Positions 25,945 to 35,525 of a stretch of 64,000 nt of DNA are shown here, one piece after another. A program made the position numbers and the translations under genes. The DNA is taken from assembly GCA_947168565.1 (NCBI GenBank), contig CAMVMM010000002.1:1-64000 (forward strand), read 5' to 3'. The stretch's first letter is position 1. Each line of letters opens with the position of its first letter. The DNA comes from an uncultured Clostridia bacterium (GTDB lineage Bacteria; Bacillota; Clostridia; Christensenellales; CAG-138). The notes beneath the pieces were generated by a model that worked only from the letters and a program-made list of their open reading frames with translations, did not search any database and had not been told where the DNA came from.

Positions 25945-26187
25945 TTACGAGCCGAAAATCCCGTAGTTATCCGCGGGGGCATGGTAGCAGATGGGGGTTT
26001 CCGGATGCTCAGCATTGTACTCAGGTATGCTGTGGCCCTCACTGCAGCCATACTTCGTCGAAGCGAAGTAGAAGCCGGTGGCGGAGGGAAGCACGCCGAG
26101 CTCGGATGCATCCACCGTGCAGGTGGAGATCACGGACGCGCCGGTGAGCTTTTCGATAAAAAGATCGGGTTTGGTATATTTCTTCAT
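25945..26187 (-). CDS. 80-aa Cys-containing peptide, RiPP-precursor-like, coupled to the surface protein gene
   Basis: The peptide starts MKKYTKPDLFIEKLTGASVI and ends CYHAPADNYGIFGS, with Cys at about residues 23, 48 and 67. It has no hydrophobic signal sequence. I recall many clostridial small peptides with the same plan: a lysine-rich MKK-x-Y-x-KP opening and a C-terminus of the form CYH-x-P-x-x-x-N-x-x-F-x-S. They are reminiscent of ribosomal peptide precursors with leader and core parts, though their processing is unknown to me. GAGG lies eight bases before the ATG, and the start is only 13 bases past the stop of the 1541-aa surface protein, so the two are co-transcribed. No maturation enzyme is adjacent. 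Confidence 0.7.
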   Translation of the reverse strand: MKKYTKPDLFIEKLTGASVISTCTVDASELGVLPSATGFYFASTKYGCSEGHSIPEYNAEHPETPICYHAPADNYGIFGS

Positions 26188-26200
26188 TCTGTAAACCTCA

Positions 26201-29200
26201 TTAGTCAGCGTTCAGCACAAGTCGCAGGATCGCCACGGCGTCGAGCAAATCGACCAGCAGATCCCTGTTCAAATCGCCGCAGTAGCGCCCGTAAGCGTCG
26301 ATGCCGCTGTCCGAGCCCAAACAATGGCGCATCACGGTAAGCGCATCCAAAACGTCCGCCCTGCGGTCGTGGTTCGCATCGCCCTCAACGCCGCAGAGTA
26401 TCGCCTCCGCAAAATTGAAGGTTTCTATATCCGCATAGATCGGGTGGCTCAGCTCGCTCGAAGCGGGTGCGTCCGATTTGAGAGCGGAGGGGGAGCCGGA
26501 GGCGCCGCCCTTCGTGCTTTCGGAAGCGGATGCATTTCCGGATGAGCCGGGGGTGATGGTGACCACCACGTCGTTGCCGTTGTATCTAATGTCCACAACC
26601 GAGCCATCGGTGAGGGTCACGTCGTTCATTCGGGACTGCTGCCCTCTGAAGTACCACATAGCGCCGCCATTAGCGCTGGTGAGCACGAAAAGATCGTAGG
26701 TGCCGGGCTCGATCTCGACACCCAGCCTGCTGCTTCCGTTGGGAACGGTGCTGCCGGCTCCGCCGGGGATCAGGTATTCCATGGCGCTGTACCAGCTTGC
26801 AGTCGGGGTTACGGTTGCCGAAGCCTGGGCGGGAATGGGGATCGTGGTGTCGAACGTATCGTGATCCTTATCCAGCAGGACCTGTGCGCCCTGCAAGCTT
26901 AGAGAGCCGGCGTTCATGTAGAAGTTGACGATGACCTTGCCGATCTTATCATACTCGTAGATAATGACCGTATCCCTGTGGATCTCCGTATTGGGTTCGT
27001 AGTCATGGCCGATATACCTGTAGCCGTCATGCACGGGCGGAGCGGGGAAGAGGCTTGTGTCAAGCACGGAGCCGTGCGCCACCTGCATGGTGTCGAGCAC
27101 GCTGCCGGTTACCTGATCGATAAAGGTAACGGTGTAAAGCACCGTGTCGGCAACGTAGCGCGCGGTGATCGTCAGATCATCGGTAACGGGAGCGTGGCTG
27201 TAATCCCAGTTGTCGAACTCATAGCCCTCGTGCACGTTCGGGATCGGGAAGTCGTTTTCATCCAGATAATCGCCGTGATGCACCTCGATGCTCTTGTAAA
27301 CCTGACCGGTAAGGCCGTCCACCCAGGTAACGGTGTGCTTTTCAAGCTCCGTGGGAACAACGGTCTGCTTCATGACCTTCAGATTCACAAGCGAGAGCAC
27401 GGGGTGAGCAACGTCCACGTTTTCAGCCTGCTCCGCAGAGATGGTGACGTGGCCGTCCGTGGTGGTGGCCCTCATGATGTCCGTAATGTCGAAATAAAGC
27501 TCGGTGGCGGATTCAACGTCCGCAACGAAGATTCCGTTTGCATACAGCCTCACCACGCCGGTGGGCGCCTTGGCGCTGATATGCACCCTGGTGCCGCCGG
27601 TTTCGTCGGGATCCCAGTTTGCAACGGTGAAGGCTATGGCCCTGTCCGCATGCTGACCCTTGGGAGCCGCCCAGAGGTAGGTTTCGTTGTTCGGACCGCT
27701 CTGCATATACTGCGCGATGGTCACGTTGCCGTTCTGCCCGTCGATATACAGCGCGCTGGTGTCGGAATTGGGATCCGCAAGCAGCAGCGACCTGATCTGC
27801 GTATACTCGGGGTTGAGCTCGTTTGCCTCATAATAGGCGGTGTAATCTATGCCGTTTTCCTCGGTGAGGTTCAGGCCGCGGGGGTTGTAAACGCGAACGG
27901 AGTCCACGTAAACCTCGAAATAGCCGACCGCCCTCTCGGGGGTGCGGGTGTGATCGGGATCGACCGCCGTGAATTCATACTCAACGCCCTCCGGTATGCC
28001 GGGAAGCTCGTTTGAGGTGATCACGCCGGAGGCGCTTGCGCGGTCGAAAAGGGGATGATACACGGCGGAAACGTAAACGTCGTAGCCCTGCTCAAGATAA
28101 TCGAGCCCCACAACGCGCAGCACCGGTATCTGGAAGAGGAATGCGCTGCTTTCATAATAGGTGTCCACTATCAGATGCCTGCTGTGATTGCCGGCGGCGT
28201 CCGCATAGCTCTGCTCAAGGCCGTGGGGAACTATATCCACCATCAGCACGCCGGTTTGCTGCGCACTGTGCGAGATAAGATCGAAGCCGGTGCCGGTGAA
28301 GTGGAATTTGCCCACGGGCCAGCTCTTGGTGTTATTGGTGACCTCGGAAAGCAGGGTGTTGTCAACCTTCACCATCATGCTGGCGCCGTTGCTGTCCTTA
28401 TGGCCGCCCTGCGCGTAGCCGGTGCTGTAGCCGTACTCGCTGTGAGGGCCGCCGTTCGCGCTGCTCTGGTTGCCCGCGGGGCTGCCCGAGCCGCCGAGGA
28501 TCCAGTTGCCGGTGCCGCTGTGCTGATTACCGGAGGACCATGCGCTGCCGTCCGAATTTACGTAGTCAAGGCAGGGCTCCTCGTAGTGAACGTTCGTGGC
28601 GGGCAGGAAGGTGAGCCTGCACCATTCGTAGGTCACGCCGTCGTTCCTGGCGGGGTCGCACTCAAGCAGCGCGCCCACGTGGTAATCGCGCCAGCTTATC
28701 GCAAGGGGCTGGAAATTGGCATGGTCAAAGTTATCGCCCGCGATGCTGACCGTGAAGATGCGCGCCCTCTCCGCATAATCCTCGCAGCCCTCATAGGGGA
28801 AGGTGGCGTGATAATCGTATTCGCCGCCGGTCACGGTCTGCGTTTTGTAGCAGTCGTCAAGGGTGTGAACGCGGACAACGTCGTGCGAGCGGGGGGTCTT
28901 GTCGAAAAATTCGTGGGAATGCTCCTCCTCAAGCAGGGTGGAGAAATCGTAAACCACGTATTTTTCGCGGATATCGACCTTAGGCAGCGGGAAGCGCAGA
29001 TGATCCTCGGGATTCCCGTGCAGCTCCATCGTGATGCCGGATTTGGCTTCAACGTTCGTGGGAAGCTCCATGCCCACGGCGTGGCTTTCCGCCTCGATTC
29101 CGGTGATGGTCATAAGCAGCTTCCTGCCCTTCGCTTCGCCGTTCGGACCGGTGCCGCAGAACTGCTCCTTGTAGTTGAAGCCGGTAAGGTTCACGGTTTT

Positions 29201-30826
29201 CATGTAGGGATCGAAGCTGACCTTCATATCGGTGCAGGGATTGGCGGCGTTCGCGGGGGTAAGCGCGTACCAGCCGTCCACAGGCTGCGCCGCAGCGACG
29301 TACTCCTCAATATCGCCGAAGGTGAAGCCCGCGTCAAAGCTGCCGCCCGTGCACTTCTGGGTGCGCACGGTGATGTTTTGAATGCCGAAGCCCTCGGGCA
29401 TCTTGAAATACTGCGAAAGCTTGTCGGTCATGAAGGCGCTTCCGTCTATTTCAACGCCCGCCTCGGTGATGCTGATCTCATGCTCAATGAACTGACCGAC
29501 GGACACAAACGCCTCCATAAGGCCGGCGATATTTTGGATGGGGTCGTAGCCCGAGATGTCCAGCATATCACGAAGGTCGACGCAGTAGCCGTCCTTGATG
29601 AGGGGCTGCGACATAGCGTCAAAATCATACTCTATGGTGGGAAGGTCGGCTGCCTTCTGACCCATATAGTCCAGATAGCCGTATTCGTTGAGCGAGCCGC
29701 TTACTGCCTGCGGATAGTTGCTGGAAATGCACTCAACAAGCCTGTAAACGTCGTTGTGTACGCTCGTGCGGCTCGATTCATCCACGTTTGCCCAGCAGTC
29801 GTACCTGTAGGGATAGTAGCTCTGCGTCAGGTAATTGTACATCAGCTGATAATCGGGAACGCTGGGGTTGTTGAGCCACTCGATATCTCCTATCAGCCTG
29901 TCGTAGCGCTTTCTGTACTCGAAATTGCGGTCGTAGCTGATAAGGCTTATAACGAAGATCTTGGCTCCGAGCGTGTTTTTGATGTAGTTTGCAGTGTCGA
30001 CCGCCCGGTTCGCCCATTCCCTGTTGAAGCCCAGCGTGCCGCTCATGCCGTCCGTAAACACGATGACCACCTTTTCGCGGTCGCTGTCCTGCGGCTGCTG
30101 TGCGCGATCGGCTTCAAGAACGCCCTTCACCATATCCATGCCGAGATGGAGCGCGGTAACGCCTTCCGCATCGAGTGCGTCCACAGAAGCGTGAAGCTGC
30201 GCAAGCTCAGCGGGTACGGTCACGTTGCGGAACGCCTCGCCGTAATGATCCTCAGCGTCCACGCCGTAGTTGTATTGATTAGCGCCGACGAAAACCTCCG
30301 TGTTGCTGTAACGGGACGATCCCCACTCGTCTCCCGCAAAGCCGAGCATCGCTATTCTGTGATCGGCCTGATCGGAGGAGGAATGGCTGTGAACATGGTC
30401 TATAAACTCACGGGCGGCCTGCTTGAGCGAGGTTATATGATTGCCGGTGATGGTGAGGGGGCCTATTCCGTTGAGGCCCTCATGGGTATGACCCTGCCAC
30501 GCAAGGTAATCCCTCGGCGCGGTGGGAATATGCTCGGTGTCGCCCATGGATGAGGACTGGTCAAGAAGCAGAACGTAGTCAACGGGCTTGGTAACGGTGG
30601 TGGTGTGAACGGTCACCTTGCCCTTGGTGTGCGCCTCAAGGTCGATCGTGTAGGACCCGTCGGCCTGGAGCACAGCGGTTTTGTCGAGCTCGGCATATTT
30701 GGGCTCGGTCTCCTCCGCCTTTACGACGGGAAGAGCGGCGCCCCGAAGCGAGGTGAGCGCGCCGAACGCCATCAAAGCCGCAAGCGCCCCTGATACAGCT
30801 TTAGTGAACAGATTTCTTTTTTTCAT
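26201..30826 (-). CDS. Large secreted VWA / repeat / dockerin surface protein
   Basis: 1541 aa. An N-terminal Sec signal peptide (MKKRNLFTKAVSGALAALMA, ending near AEE) is followed by a von Willebrand A domain starting at about residue 82. Its MIDAS metal site reads DQSSS, and VIVFTDGMSG is a typical later strand. A long beta-rich central region of unknown fold follows. Two Listeria-Bacteroides-type repeats lie near 1200-1330 (HTVTWVDGLTGQVYKSIEV and TVTFIDQVTGSVLDTMQV). The C-terminus is a dockerin-like module with two Ca-binding loops, GDANHDRRADVLDAL and GDLNRDLLVDLLDAV. GGAGG lies five bases before the ATG. It probably acts outside the cell, docking onto a cohesin encoded elsewhere; no cohesin or sortase motif is visible here. 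Confidence 0.88.
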   Translation of the reverse strand: MKKRNLFTKAVSGALAALMAFGALTSLRGAALPVVKAEETEPKYAELDKTAVLQADGSYTIDLEAHTKGKVTVHTTTVTKPVDYVLLLDQSSSMGDTEHIPTAPRDYLAWQGHTHEGLNGIGPLTITGNHITSLKQAAREFIDHVHSHSSSDQADHRIAMLGFAGDEWGSSRYSNTEVFVGANQYNYGVDAEDHYGEAFRNVTVPAELAQLHASVDALDAEGVTALHLGMDMVKGVLEADRAQQPQDSDREKVVIVFTDGMSGTLGFNREWANRAVDTANYIKNTLGAKIFVISLISYDRNFEYRKRYDRLIGDIEWLNNPSVPDYQLMYNYLTQSYYPYRYDCWANVDESSRTSVHNDVYRLVECISSNYPQAVSGSLNEYGYLDYMGQKAADLPTIEYDFDAMSQPLIKDGYCVDLRDMLDISGYDPIQNIAGLMEAFVSVGQFIEHEISITEAGVEIDGSAFMTDKLSQYFKMPEGFGIQNITVRTQKCTGGSFDAGFTFGDIEEYVAAAQPVDGWYALTPANAANPCTDMKVSFDPYMKTVNLTGFNYKEQFCGTGPNGEAKGRKLLMTITGIEAESHAVGMELPTNVEAKSGITMELHGNPEDHLRFPLPKVDIREKYVVYDFSTLLEEEHSHEFFDKTPRSHDVVRVHTLDDCYKTQTVTGGEYDYHATFPYEGCEDYAERARIFTVSIAGDNFDHANFQPLAISWRDYHVGALLECDPARNDGVTYEWCRLTFLPATNVHYEEPCLDYVNSDGSAWSSGNQHSGTGNWILGGSGSPAGNQSSANGGPHSEYGYSTGYAQGGHKDSNGASMMVKVDNTLLSEVTNNTKSWPVGKFHFTGTGFDLISHSAQQTGVLMVDIVPHGLEQSYADAAGNHSRHLIVDTYYESSAFLFQIPVLRVVGLDYLEQGYDVYVSAVYHPLFDRASASGVITSNELPGIPEGVEYEFTAVDPDHTRTPERAVGYFEVYVDSVRVYNPRGLNLTEENGIDYTAYYEANELNPEYTQIRSLLLADPNSDTSALYIDGQNGNVTIAQYMQSGPNNETYLWAAPKGQHADRAIAFTVANWDPDETGGTRVHISAKAPTGVVRLYANGIFVADVESATELYFDITDIMRATTTDGHVTISAEQAENVDVAHPVLSLVNLKVMKQTVVPTELEKHTVTWVDGLTGQVYKSIEVHHGDYLDENDFPIPNVHEGYEFDNWDYSHAPVTDDLTITARYVADTVLYTVTFIDQVTGSVLDTMQVAHGSVLDTSLFPAPPVHDGYRYIGHDYEPNTEIHRDTVIIYEYDKIGKVIVNFYMNAGSLSLQGAQVLLDKDHDTFDTTIPIPAQASATVTPTASWYSAMEYLIPGGAGSTVPNGSSRLGVEIEPGTYDLFVLTSANGGAMWYFRGQQSRMNDVTLTDGSVVDIRYNGNDVVVTITPGSSGNASASESTKGGASGSPSALKSDAPASSELSHPIYADIETFNFAEAILCGVEGDANHDRRADVLDALTVMRHCLGSDSGIDAYGRYCGDLNRDLLVDLLDAVAILRLVLNAD

Positions 30827-30969
30827 TGAACCTCCATTGTTTATTGCCCCGAATTTGCGAGGGGGGCAGAATGCGATCCTCCGGCAGCGTCCGCCGCCCG
30901 CACGACCCCGAAAGCAGCGAGGAGAGGCTGAGCGGGGAATTGGGCGGACGGGTGCCGAAGAATTCTCGG

Positions 30970-30998
30970 ATTATATCAAAATTATTCTCCATTGTCAA
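30970..30998 (-). promoter_or_regulatory. Consensus promoter of the VWA-dockerin operon
   Basis: On the minus strand TTGACA (30998-30993), a 17-base spacer and TATAAT (30975-30970): a perfect sigma-A match about 140 bases before the ATG. The untranslated leader holds complementary GC segments (CGTCCGCCC with GGGCGGCGGACG) and could fold. The region 30999-31388 on the other side is AT-rich, with no supported gene. Confidence 0.8.
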
Positions 30999-31388
30999 TC
31001 TATAACTATTATAAATTATATATATAAATCGGCACAAAAACCGAGCGGCGGAAGCATCCCGAAGCGGCAATTGAATTTAAAAAGTGTAATATGGTAATAA
31101 AAAACAACGCGCAAAATGGGAATGCCATATAACCCGATTGGTAAGTTTTTGTGTTGATGCTTTTAAACGCAGCTTTTATGTATTCCTTTTAACTTTTTTA
31201 AATATCATCCCAGAGCGCGGATGTGCAAAAAATATATTTTAATTTTCGGATTATTTTGCACGCCAAAGAGGGTATATGCAGCTATTTTCAGCACAAAATC
31301 CTATAAAACAGCATACTTTATGATTGGGGATGGACAGCCCCCCTTCTTGCGGGGCGTTCAAGCCTTAATAAACTGTTCGGAGGTCTAT

Positions 31389-32240
31389 ATGGCAACCTTT
31401 TATAATCAGGCGACGCTCTCCTACAGGGGCGGAAGCGTCAGCTCAAACGTAACGGTGGGGGAGATAGTTTCCGCTCTTTCCGTAAGCAAAACCGCACTCA
31501 CCGGCACCTACGCGCCCGGCGGCGAGCTCGGGTATATCGTAACCATCGTAAACACCGGCTCAAGCCCCGTTTCAAATCTCACCGTGACGGACGATCTTGG
31601 CGAATATGCCTTCGGCGAGGGCTCGCTCGTGCCGCTTGAGTATGAGGCGGGCTCAATCAAGTATTTTGTGGACGGCGTGCTCCAGAGCGCACCAGCCGTA
31701 ACGCAGACCTCGCCGCTTACCGTGAGCGGCATCGACGTGCCCGCAAACGGCACCAGCATGCTGGTCTATGCGGCGCGGGTCAATTCCTTCGCGCCCCCGG
31801 CACAGGGCGGGCAGATCACGAACACGGCCGCGATCACCGGTGCGGGCATCACGGAGCTTACCGCCAGCGAAACCGTGAGCGCGGCGGGCGAGGCGGTGCT
31901 GGAGATAGCCAAATCCGTCAGCCCCGCGGTGGTGAACGAAAACGGCGAGATAAGCTACACCTTCGTTATCACAAACGAGGGCGGAGCGGACGCCTCGGCG
32001 GAGGATGAGATAGTTCTTGCGGACACCTTCAGCCCCGTGCTTCACAATATCGCCGTTTCCATGGGCGGCGAGGCTATGGAGAAGAGCGTGGATTATACCT
32101 ATGATGAGGCGAGCGGCGAATTTTCCACCGCGCCAGGCGCGATCACCGTGCCGGCGGCCGCCTTCACGCAGAACCCCGATACCGGCGAATGGACGGCGCA
32201 GCCCGGCTCCGTAACGCTGACGATCACGGGAAATATCTGA
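31389..32240 (+). CDS. DUF11-type repeat protein without signal peptide
   Basis: 283 aa beginning MATFYNQATLSYRGGSVSSN. GGAGG sits five bases before ATG 31389; a longer frame from 31221 lacks a ribosome binding site. It contains two DUF11-like beta-sandwich repeats: SKTALTGTYAPGGELGYIVT with VTDDLGEYAFGEGSL, and AKSVSPAVVNENGEISYTFV with LADTFSPVLHN. These domains occur in bacterial surface proteins, yet no signal peptide, anchor or membrane segment is present. The opening 'MATF-x-NQATLSY' recurs in clostridial proteins I have seen, but their role is unknown. It diverges from the VWA surface protein operon and ends at a clear terminator. Confidence 0.8.
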   Translation: MATFYNQATLSYRGGSVSSNVTVGEIVSALSVSKTALTGTYAPGGELGYIVTIVNTGSSPVSNLTVTDDLGEYAFGEGSLVPLEYEAGSIKYFVDGVLQSAPAVTQTSPLTVSGIDVPANGTSMLVYAARVNSFAPPAQGGQITNTAAITGAGITELTASETVSAAGEAVLEIAKSVSPAVVNENGEISYTFVITNEGGADASAEDEIVLADTFSPVLHNIAVSMGGEAMEKSVDYTYDEASGEFSTAPGAITVPAAAFTQNPDTGEWTAQPGSVTLTITGNI

Positions 32241-32262
32241 CGATCGGATAACAAAGACCGAA

Positions 32263-32286
32263 ATGCCGCAACGCGCGGCATTTTTC
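32263..32286 (+). terminator. Rho-independent terminator after the DUF11 gene
   Basis: ATGCCGC and GCGGCAT form a 7-bp stem around AACGC at 32263-32281, followed by five T. It lies 22 bases after the stop codon. Confidence 0.85.
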
Positions 32287-32439
32287 ATTTGTAAAAATAA
32301 TTATTTGAAATTCCATGGGAATTTCCACCGCCATTTCTGCATTTCCTCATTCCTTCATCAGCGCGGCGTATTCAAGAGAAGCGCCTTCGTTTGCGCAAGT
32401 CACCCCGCCAAAGCGCAAGTTTATATTGCGCCACCGCCC

Positions 32440-32468
32440 TTGTATACGCTCTTTCAGCGTGGTATAAT
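32440..32468 (+). promoter_or_regulatory. Promoter for the PIG-L-type gene
   Basis: TTGTAT at 32440-32445, a 17-base spacer and a perfect TATAAT at 32463-32468, about 38 bases before the GTG start. Confidence 0.65.
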
Positions 32469-32505
32469 TAGAATGTAAAATTATGTGTTAAAGGGATGAA
32501 ACGCC

Positions 32506-34164
32506 GTGAAAAAGGTTTTGGCTCTTTTGATTCTTGCGCTTCTCCTCGTTAATATCCCGTTGCCCGCCGCGCACGGTGAAGCCGTTATGCGCGATATCAC
32601 CGCCTCCTGCGCCATAGAGCTGAACGGAAGCGCCATAAACGGTATGCTTGTTGATAACAGGGAGAGCACCTATTTAAAATACTCCGGGGCGCAGATCTCC
32701 GTTGCCGTCAATGAGCCGATAGGCGGCATATATATCAAGTTCGACCGCACTCCGCCCGCGTGGACGATGTGGTTCAACGGAATGTATCAAAGCTGCGGCG
32801 CATACGGTTTTCTGCACGAGTTTCAGTACGTGGACTCAAAAACCGCCTCGTATATCGTGCTCGGCTTTCCAAGCGAGGTCAGCATTGCGGATATCTTCAT
32901 CTTCTCGCTCGGCGCAAAGCCCCCGGCGAACGTGCAGGTCTGGCGGCCCGCCGCCGGGCGGTGCGACGTGATGCTGCTTTCCGCACATTCGGACGACGAT
33001 CAGCTCTTTTTCGCCGGCTCCGTGCCGGATGCGGTGGCAAGGGGCGCGGAGATGCAGGTATGCTTCTTCACAAACCATTGGAACACGCATACCCGCCCGC
33101 ACGAGGTTTTAAACGGGCTTTGGACCTGCGGGCTCACGCGCTATCCGGTGATCGGCCCGTTTACCGACACCGGCAGGGGCTACAGCGAGGAGCAGGGGCT
33201 TCAGATCTTTGCAGGCCTCGGCTTTACTTATGACGATATGGTGAAGCACCAAACCATGCTGCTTCGCAAATACAAGCCGCAGATAGTGCTTGCGCACGAT
33301 ATTCGCGGCGAATACGGTCACAGCGCGCATATCATAGATTCCCACGCGCTGCGTGACGCGGCGCTCATCTCAAGCGATGCTTCGCGCTACCCCGACCTTG
33401 CGCAGAAATACGGCACCTGGGATGTGCCGAAGGTTTATATCCACCTCTATTGGGAAAACGAGATAGATTTCGAGATCGACACGCCCCTTTCCCGTTTCGG
33501 AGGAAAAACCGCCTACCAGGTTTCGCAGGATGCCTTCCGCTGCCATATCTCGCAGATGGGCACGCGCTACCGCTACTGGCTGCTCGGCACGGATAATAAC
33601 CCGGTCACTGATTCCTACGGCTTTCCGATGTATTCGCCGCGATACTACGGGCTGTGGCGCAGCCTTGTCGGCGCGGACAGCGTGAAAAAGGATTTTTACG
33701 AGAATATAAGCTTTTACGGCGATGCGCCGTATAACCCAGTGAACACGGCGCAGCCCGGCGCAACCATGCCGCCCACGCCGATACCCACCCCCACTCCAAC
33801 GCCGACGCCCGCGCCCACTCCGGAGCCGACGCCTGAGCCGACCCCCACGCCCACGCCGACCCCCACGCCGACTCCAACGCCGACTCCCACTCCATCACCC
33901 TCGCCGACCCCCACTCCATCACCCTCGCCCACACCGGAGCCGACGCCCGCACCGACCCCAACGGCGGGGCCGACTGCGGAGCCCACACAGGAGCAAACGG
34001 AGCTTCCGACTGCGGACAGCACGCGGAGCGCGGAGGAGGGGAGAGCGGGGAAGGGCGGTGCGCCCGTTTCCCCGATCCTGTTTGTCGTTTCAACGGCCAT
34101 TCTGCTTGCGGGCGCTGCGGGTCTTGCGTTAGCCGTACTGAAGCGCGGCGGACGGAACCGATAA
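32506..34164 (+). CDS. Membrane-anchored PIG-L (LmbE-like) deacetylase with Thr-Pro stalk
   Basis: 552-aa exported protein. A signal peptide ([20 protein letters not shown], cleaved near AHG) is followed by a ~110-residue beta domain. A PIG-L/LmbE domain comes next (about 150-380): [19 protein letters not shown] carries the zinc motif AHxDDx, and [19 protein letters not shown] the distal His. Family members usually have AHPDDE; here it is AHSDDD. Residues ~425-500 are a TPTPTP stalk rich in Thr, Pro and Ser, and the C-terminus is one membrane helix plus KRGGRNR, which would hold the enzyme outside. It likely de-N-acetylates a sugar conjugate at the cell surface. The GTG start follows AAAGGG. 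Confidence 0.85.
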   Translation: MKKVLALLILALLLVNIPLPAAHGEAVMRDITASCAIELNGSAINGMLVDNRESTYLKYSGAQISVAVNEPIGGIYIKFDRTPPAWTMWFNGMYQSCGAYGFLHEFQYVDSKTASYIVLGFPSEVSIADIFIFSLGAKPPANVQVWRPAAGRCDVMLLSAHSDDDQLFFAGSVPDAVARGAEMQVCFFTNHWNTHTRPHEVLNGLWTCGLTRYPVIGPFTDTGRGYSEEQGLQIFAGLGFTYDDMVKHQTMLLRKYKPQIVLAHDIRGEYGHSAHIIDSHALRDAALISSDASRYPDLAQKYGTWDVPKVYIHLYWENEIDFEIDTPLSRFGGKTAYQVSQDAFRCHISQMGTRYRYWLLGTDNNPVTDSYGFPMYSPRYYGLWRSLVGADSVKKDFYENISFYGDAPYNPVNTAQPGATMPPTPIPTPTPTPTPAPTPEPTPEPTPTPTPTPTPTPTPTPTPSPSPTPTPSPSPTPEPTPAPTPTAGPTAEPTQEQTELPTADSTRSAEEGRAGKGGAPVSPILFVVSTAILLAGAAGLALAVLKRGGRNR

Positions 34165-34207
34165 ACCGTTCAGCGTTAAGCAATATTATACATATTCAGG
34201 AGAAATT

Positions 34208-34990
34208 ATGGCAGGAAAGGTTGCTTTGGGGCTTTTGATCCCCTTCCTTGGAACCGTGCTCGGCTCGGGCTGCGTTTACTTTATGAAGCACAGGCTCAGT
34301 CGAAACGTGCAGCGCGCGCTGACGGGCTTTGCCTCCGGCGTGATGGTTGCAGCTTCCATCTGGAGCCTCATCGTGCCCGCCATGGAGATGAGCCGGGGCA
34401 TGGGAAGGCTTGCGTTTTTACCCTCGGTCATAGGCTTTTTGGTGGGCATAGCGTTTTTGCTGCTGCTGGATAAGGTAACGCCCCATATCCACATGAACGC
34501 AGTAAAATCGGAGGGCCCGAAAAGCCGCGTACAGCGGGCAACCATGATGGTGCTTGCCGTTACGCTGCACAATATTCCGGAGGGAATGACGCTCGGCATC
34601 GTGTACGCGGGTCTTTTGGCGGGTGCGCCGGGAGTTACCGCGGGCAGAGCGCTTGCGCTATCGCTCGGGATCGCAATACAGAATTTTCCGGAGGGCGCAA
34701 TAATCTCAATGCCGCTGCACGCCGAGGGCATGAACAGAAACAAATCCTTCTTCTACGGCGCACTCACCGGCGCGGTGGAGCCGCTTGGCGCGCTTTTGAT
34801 GATCTTCTTCGCCAATTTCTTCCTGCCCGTGATGCCGTATTTCCTTGCGTTCGCGGCGGGCGCCATGCTGTACGTCGTGGTGGAGGAGCTGATCCCCGAA
34901 ATGTCCGAGGGCGAGCATTCGGATATAGGCGTTATCATGTTCGCAATCGGCTTTGCGCTGATGATGGCGCTGGACGTTGCGCTCGGATGA
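34208..34990 (+). CDS. ZIP family metal transporter
   Basis: 260-aa integral membrane protein with about eight hydrophobic helices. The ZIP-defining motifs are present: LAVTLHNIPEGMTLGIVYAG on helix 4 and AIQNFPEGAIISMPLHAEG on helix 5, whose His, Asn and Glu residues form the metal path; a further Glu pair lies in VVVEELIPEMSEGEHSD. It moves zinc or related divalent metals across the membrane, probably inward, as in ZupT. AGGAG lies six bases before the ATG, and the gene follows the PIG-L gene by only 43 bases without a terminator. Confidence 0.92.
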   Translation: MAGKVALGLLIPFLGTVLGSGCVYFMKHRLSRNVQRALTGFASGVMVAASIWSLIVPAMEMSRGMGRLAFLPSVIGFLVGIAFLLLLDKVTPHIHMNAVKSEGPKSRVQRATMMVLAVTLHNIPEGMTLGIVYAGLLAGAPGVTAGRALALSLGIAIQNFPEGAIISMPLHAEGMNRNKSFFYGALTGAVEPLGALLMIFFANFFLPVMPYFLAFAAGAMLYVVVEELIPEMSEGEHSDIGVIMFAIGFALMMALDVALG

Positions 34991-35062
34991 GCGGAAAGCA
35001 AGCGGTTTCAAAAGAAAAATAAAATTATAAAAAATAAGAAAAATATCTGGAGGAAAAAAGCT

Positions 35063-35482
35063 GTGTATAAGTTCTATGGTCACGAAAAGGTTGCGCCGGA
35101 GATCGAGGCGCTGTACGACGCCTTCGATAAGTGCTGGTGCGCCGAAACCTGCTCCCCCCGCATGCGCGATGATTGGAGCGAAGAGAATAAAACGCTCGGC
35201 CAGTGCTCCGTCACCGCGTTCGTCGTGCAGGATCTGATCGGCGGCAAGGTGGTCGGCGTTTCGCTTGGCGATGGCACGTATCACTGCATAAACGAGATCG
35301 GCGGGTTTAAATTCGATCTTACCAGCGAGCAGTTCGAGGGGGATGATAGGATCCTCGATTATGAAAACACGCCGGAGCAGAGCCGCGAGATCCATTTTGC
35401 GGATAGGGATAAACACAGCAGATACCTGCTGCTGAAATCGCTTTTGATGAGGCAGCTTCTGAAAAAGAGAACAGACGCATAA
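35063..35482 (+). CDS. YunG-like protein
   Basis: 139 aa, soluble. The core GQCSVTAFVVQDLIGGKVVG, followed by YHCINEIGGFKFDLTSEQF, is the pattern of the YunG family of small uncharacterised Bacillota proteins. The conserved Cys and His (GQC, YHC) look like a papain-like arrangement, but activity is not established. The start is GTG with GGAGG seven bases upstream. A strong terminator follows 18 bases after the stop. Confidence 0.8.
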   Translation: MYKFYGHEKVAPEIEALYDAFDKCWCAETCSPRMRDDWSEENKTLGQCSVTAFVVQDLIGGKVVGVSLGDGTYHCINEIGGFKFDLTSEQFEGDDRILDYENTPEQSREIHFADRDKHSRYLLLKSLLMRQLLKKRTDA

Positions 35483-35500
35483 TAATATAAGCTTGCGCAG

Positions 35501-35525
35501 CGCCCGGTCAATGCCGGGCGTTTTT
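35501..35525 (+). terminator. Rho-independent terminator after the YunG-like gene
   Basis: CGCCCGG and CCGGGCG form a 7-bp stem around TCAATG, followed by TTTTT. It also overlaps the 3' end of the convergent DUF3789 gene. Confidence 0.9.

Noticed and set aside
635..26187. Radical SAM enzyme at 635 as maturase of the 80-aa peptide at 25945
   Set aside because: They are 25 kb apart in different operons with different base composition; nothing links them in this sequence.
28055..30553. 832-codon plus-strand frame opposite the VWA-dockerin gene
   Set aside because: An antisense shadow of a GC-rich gene; the minus-strand product has a signal peptide, known domains and a strong start.
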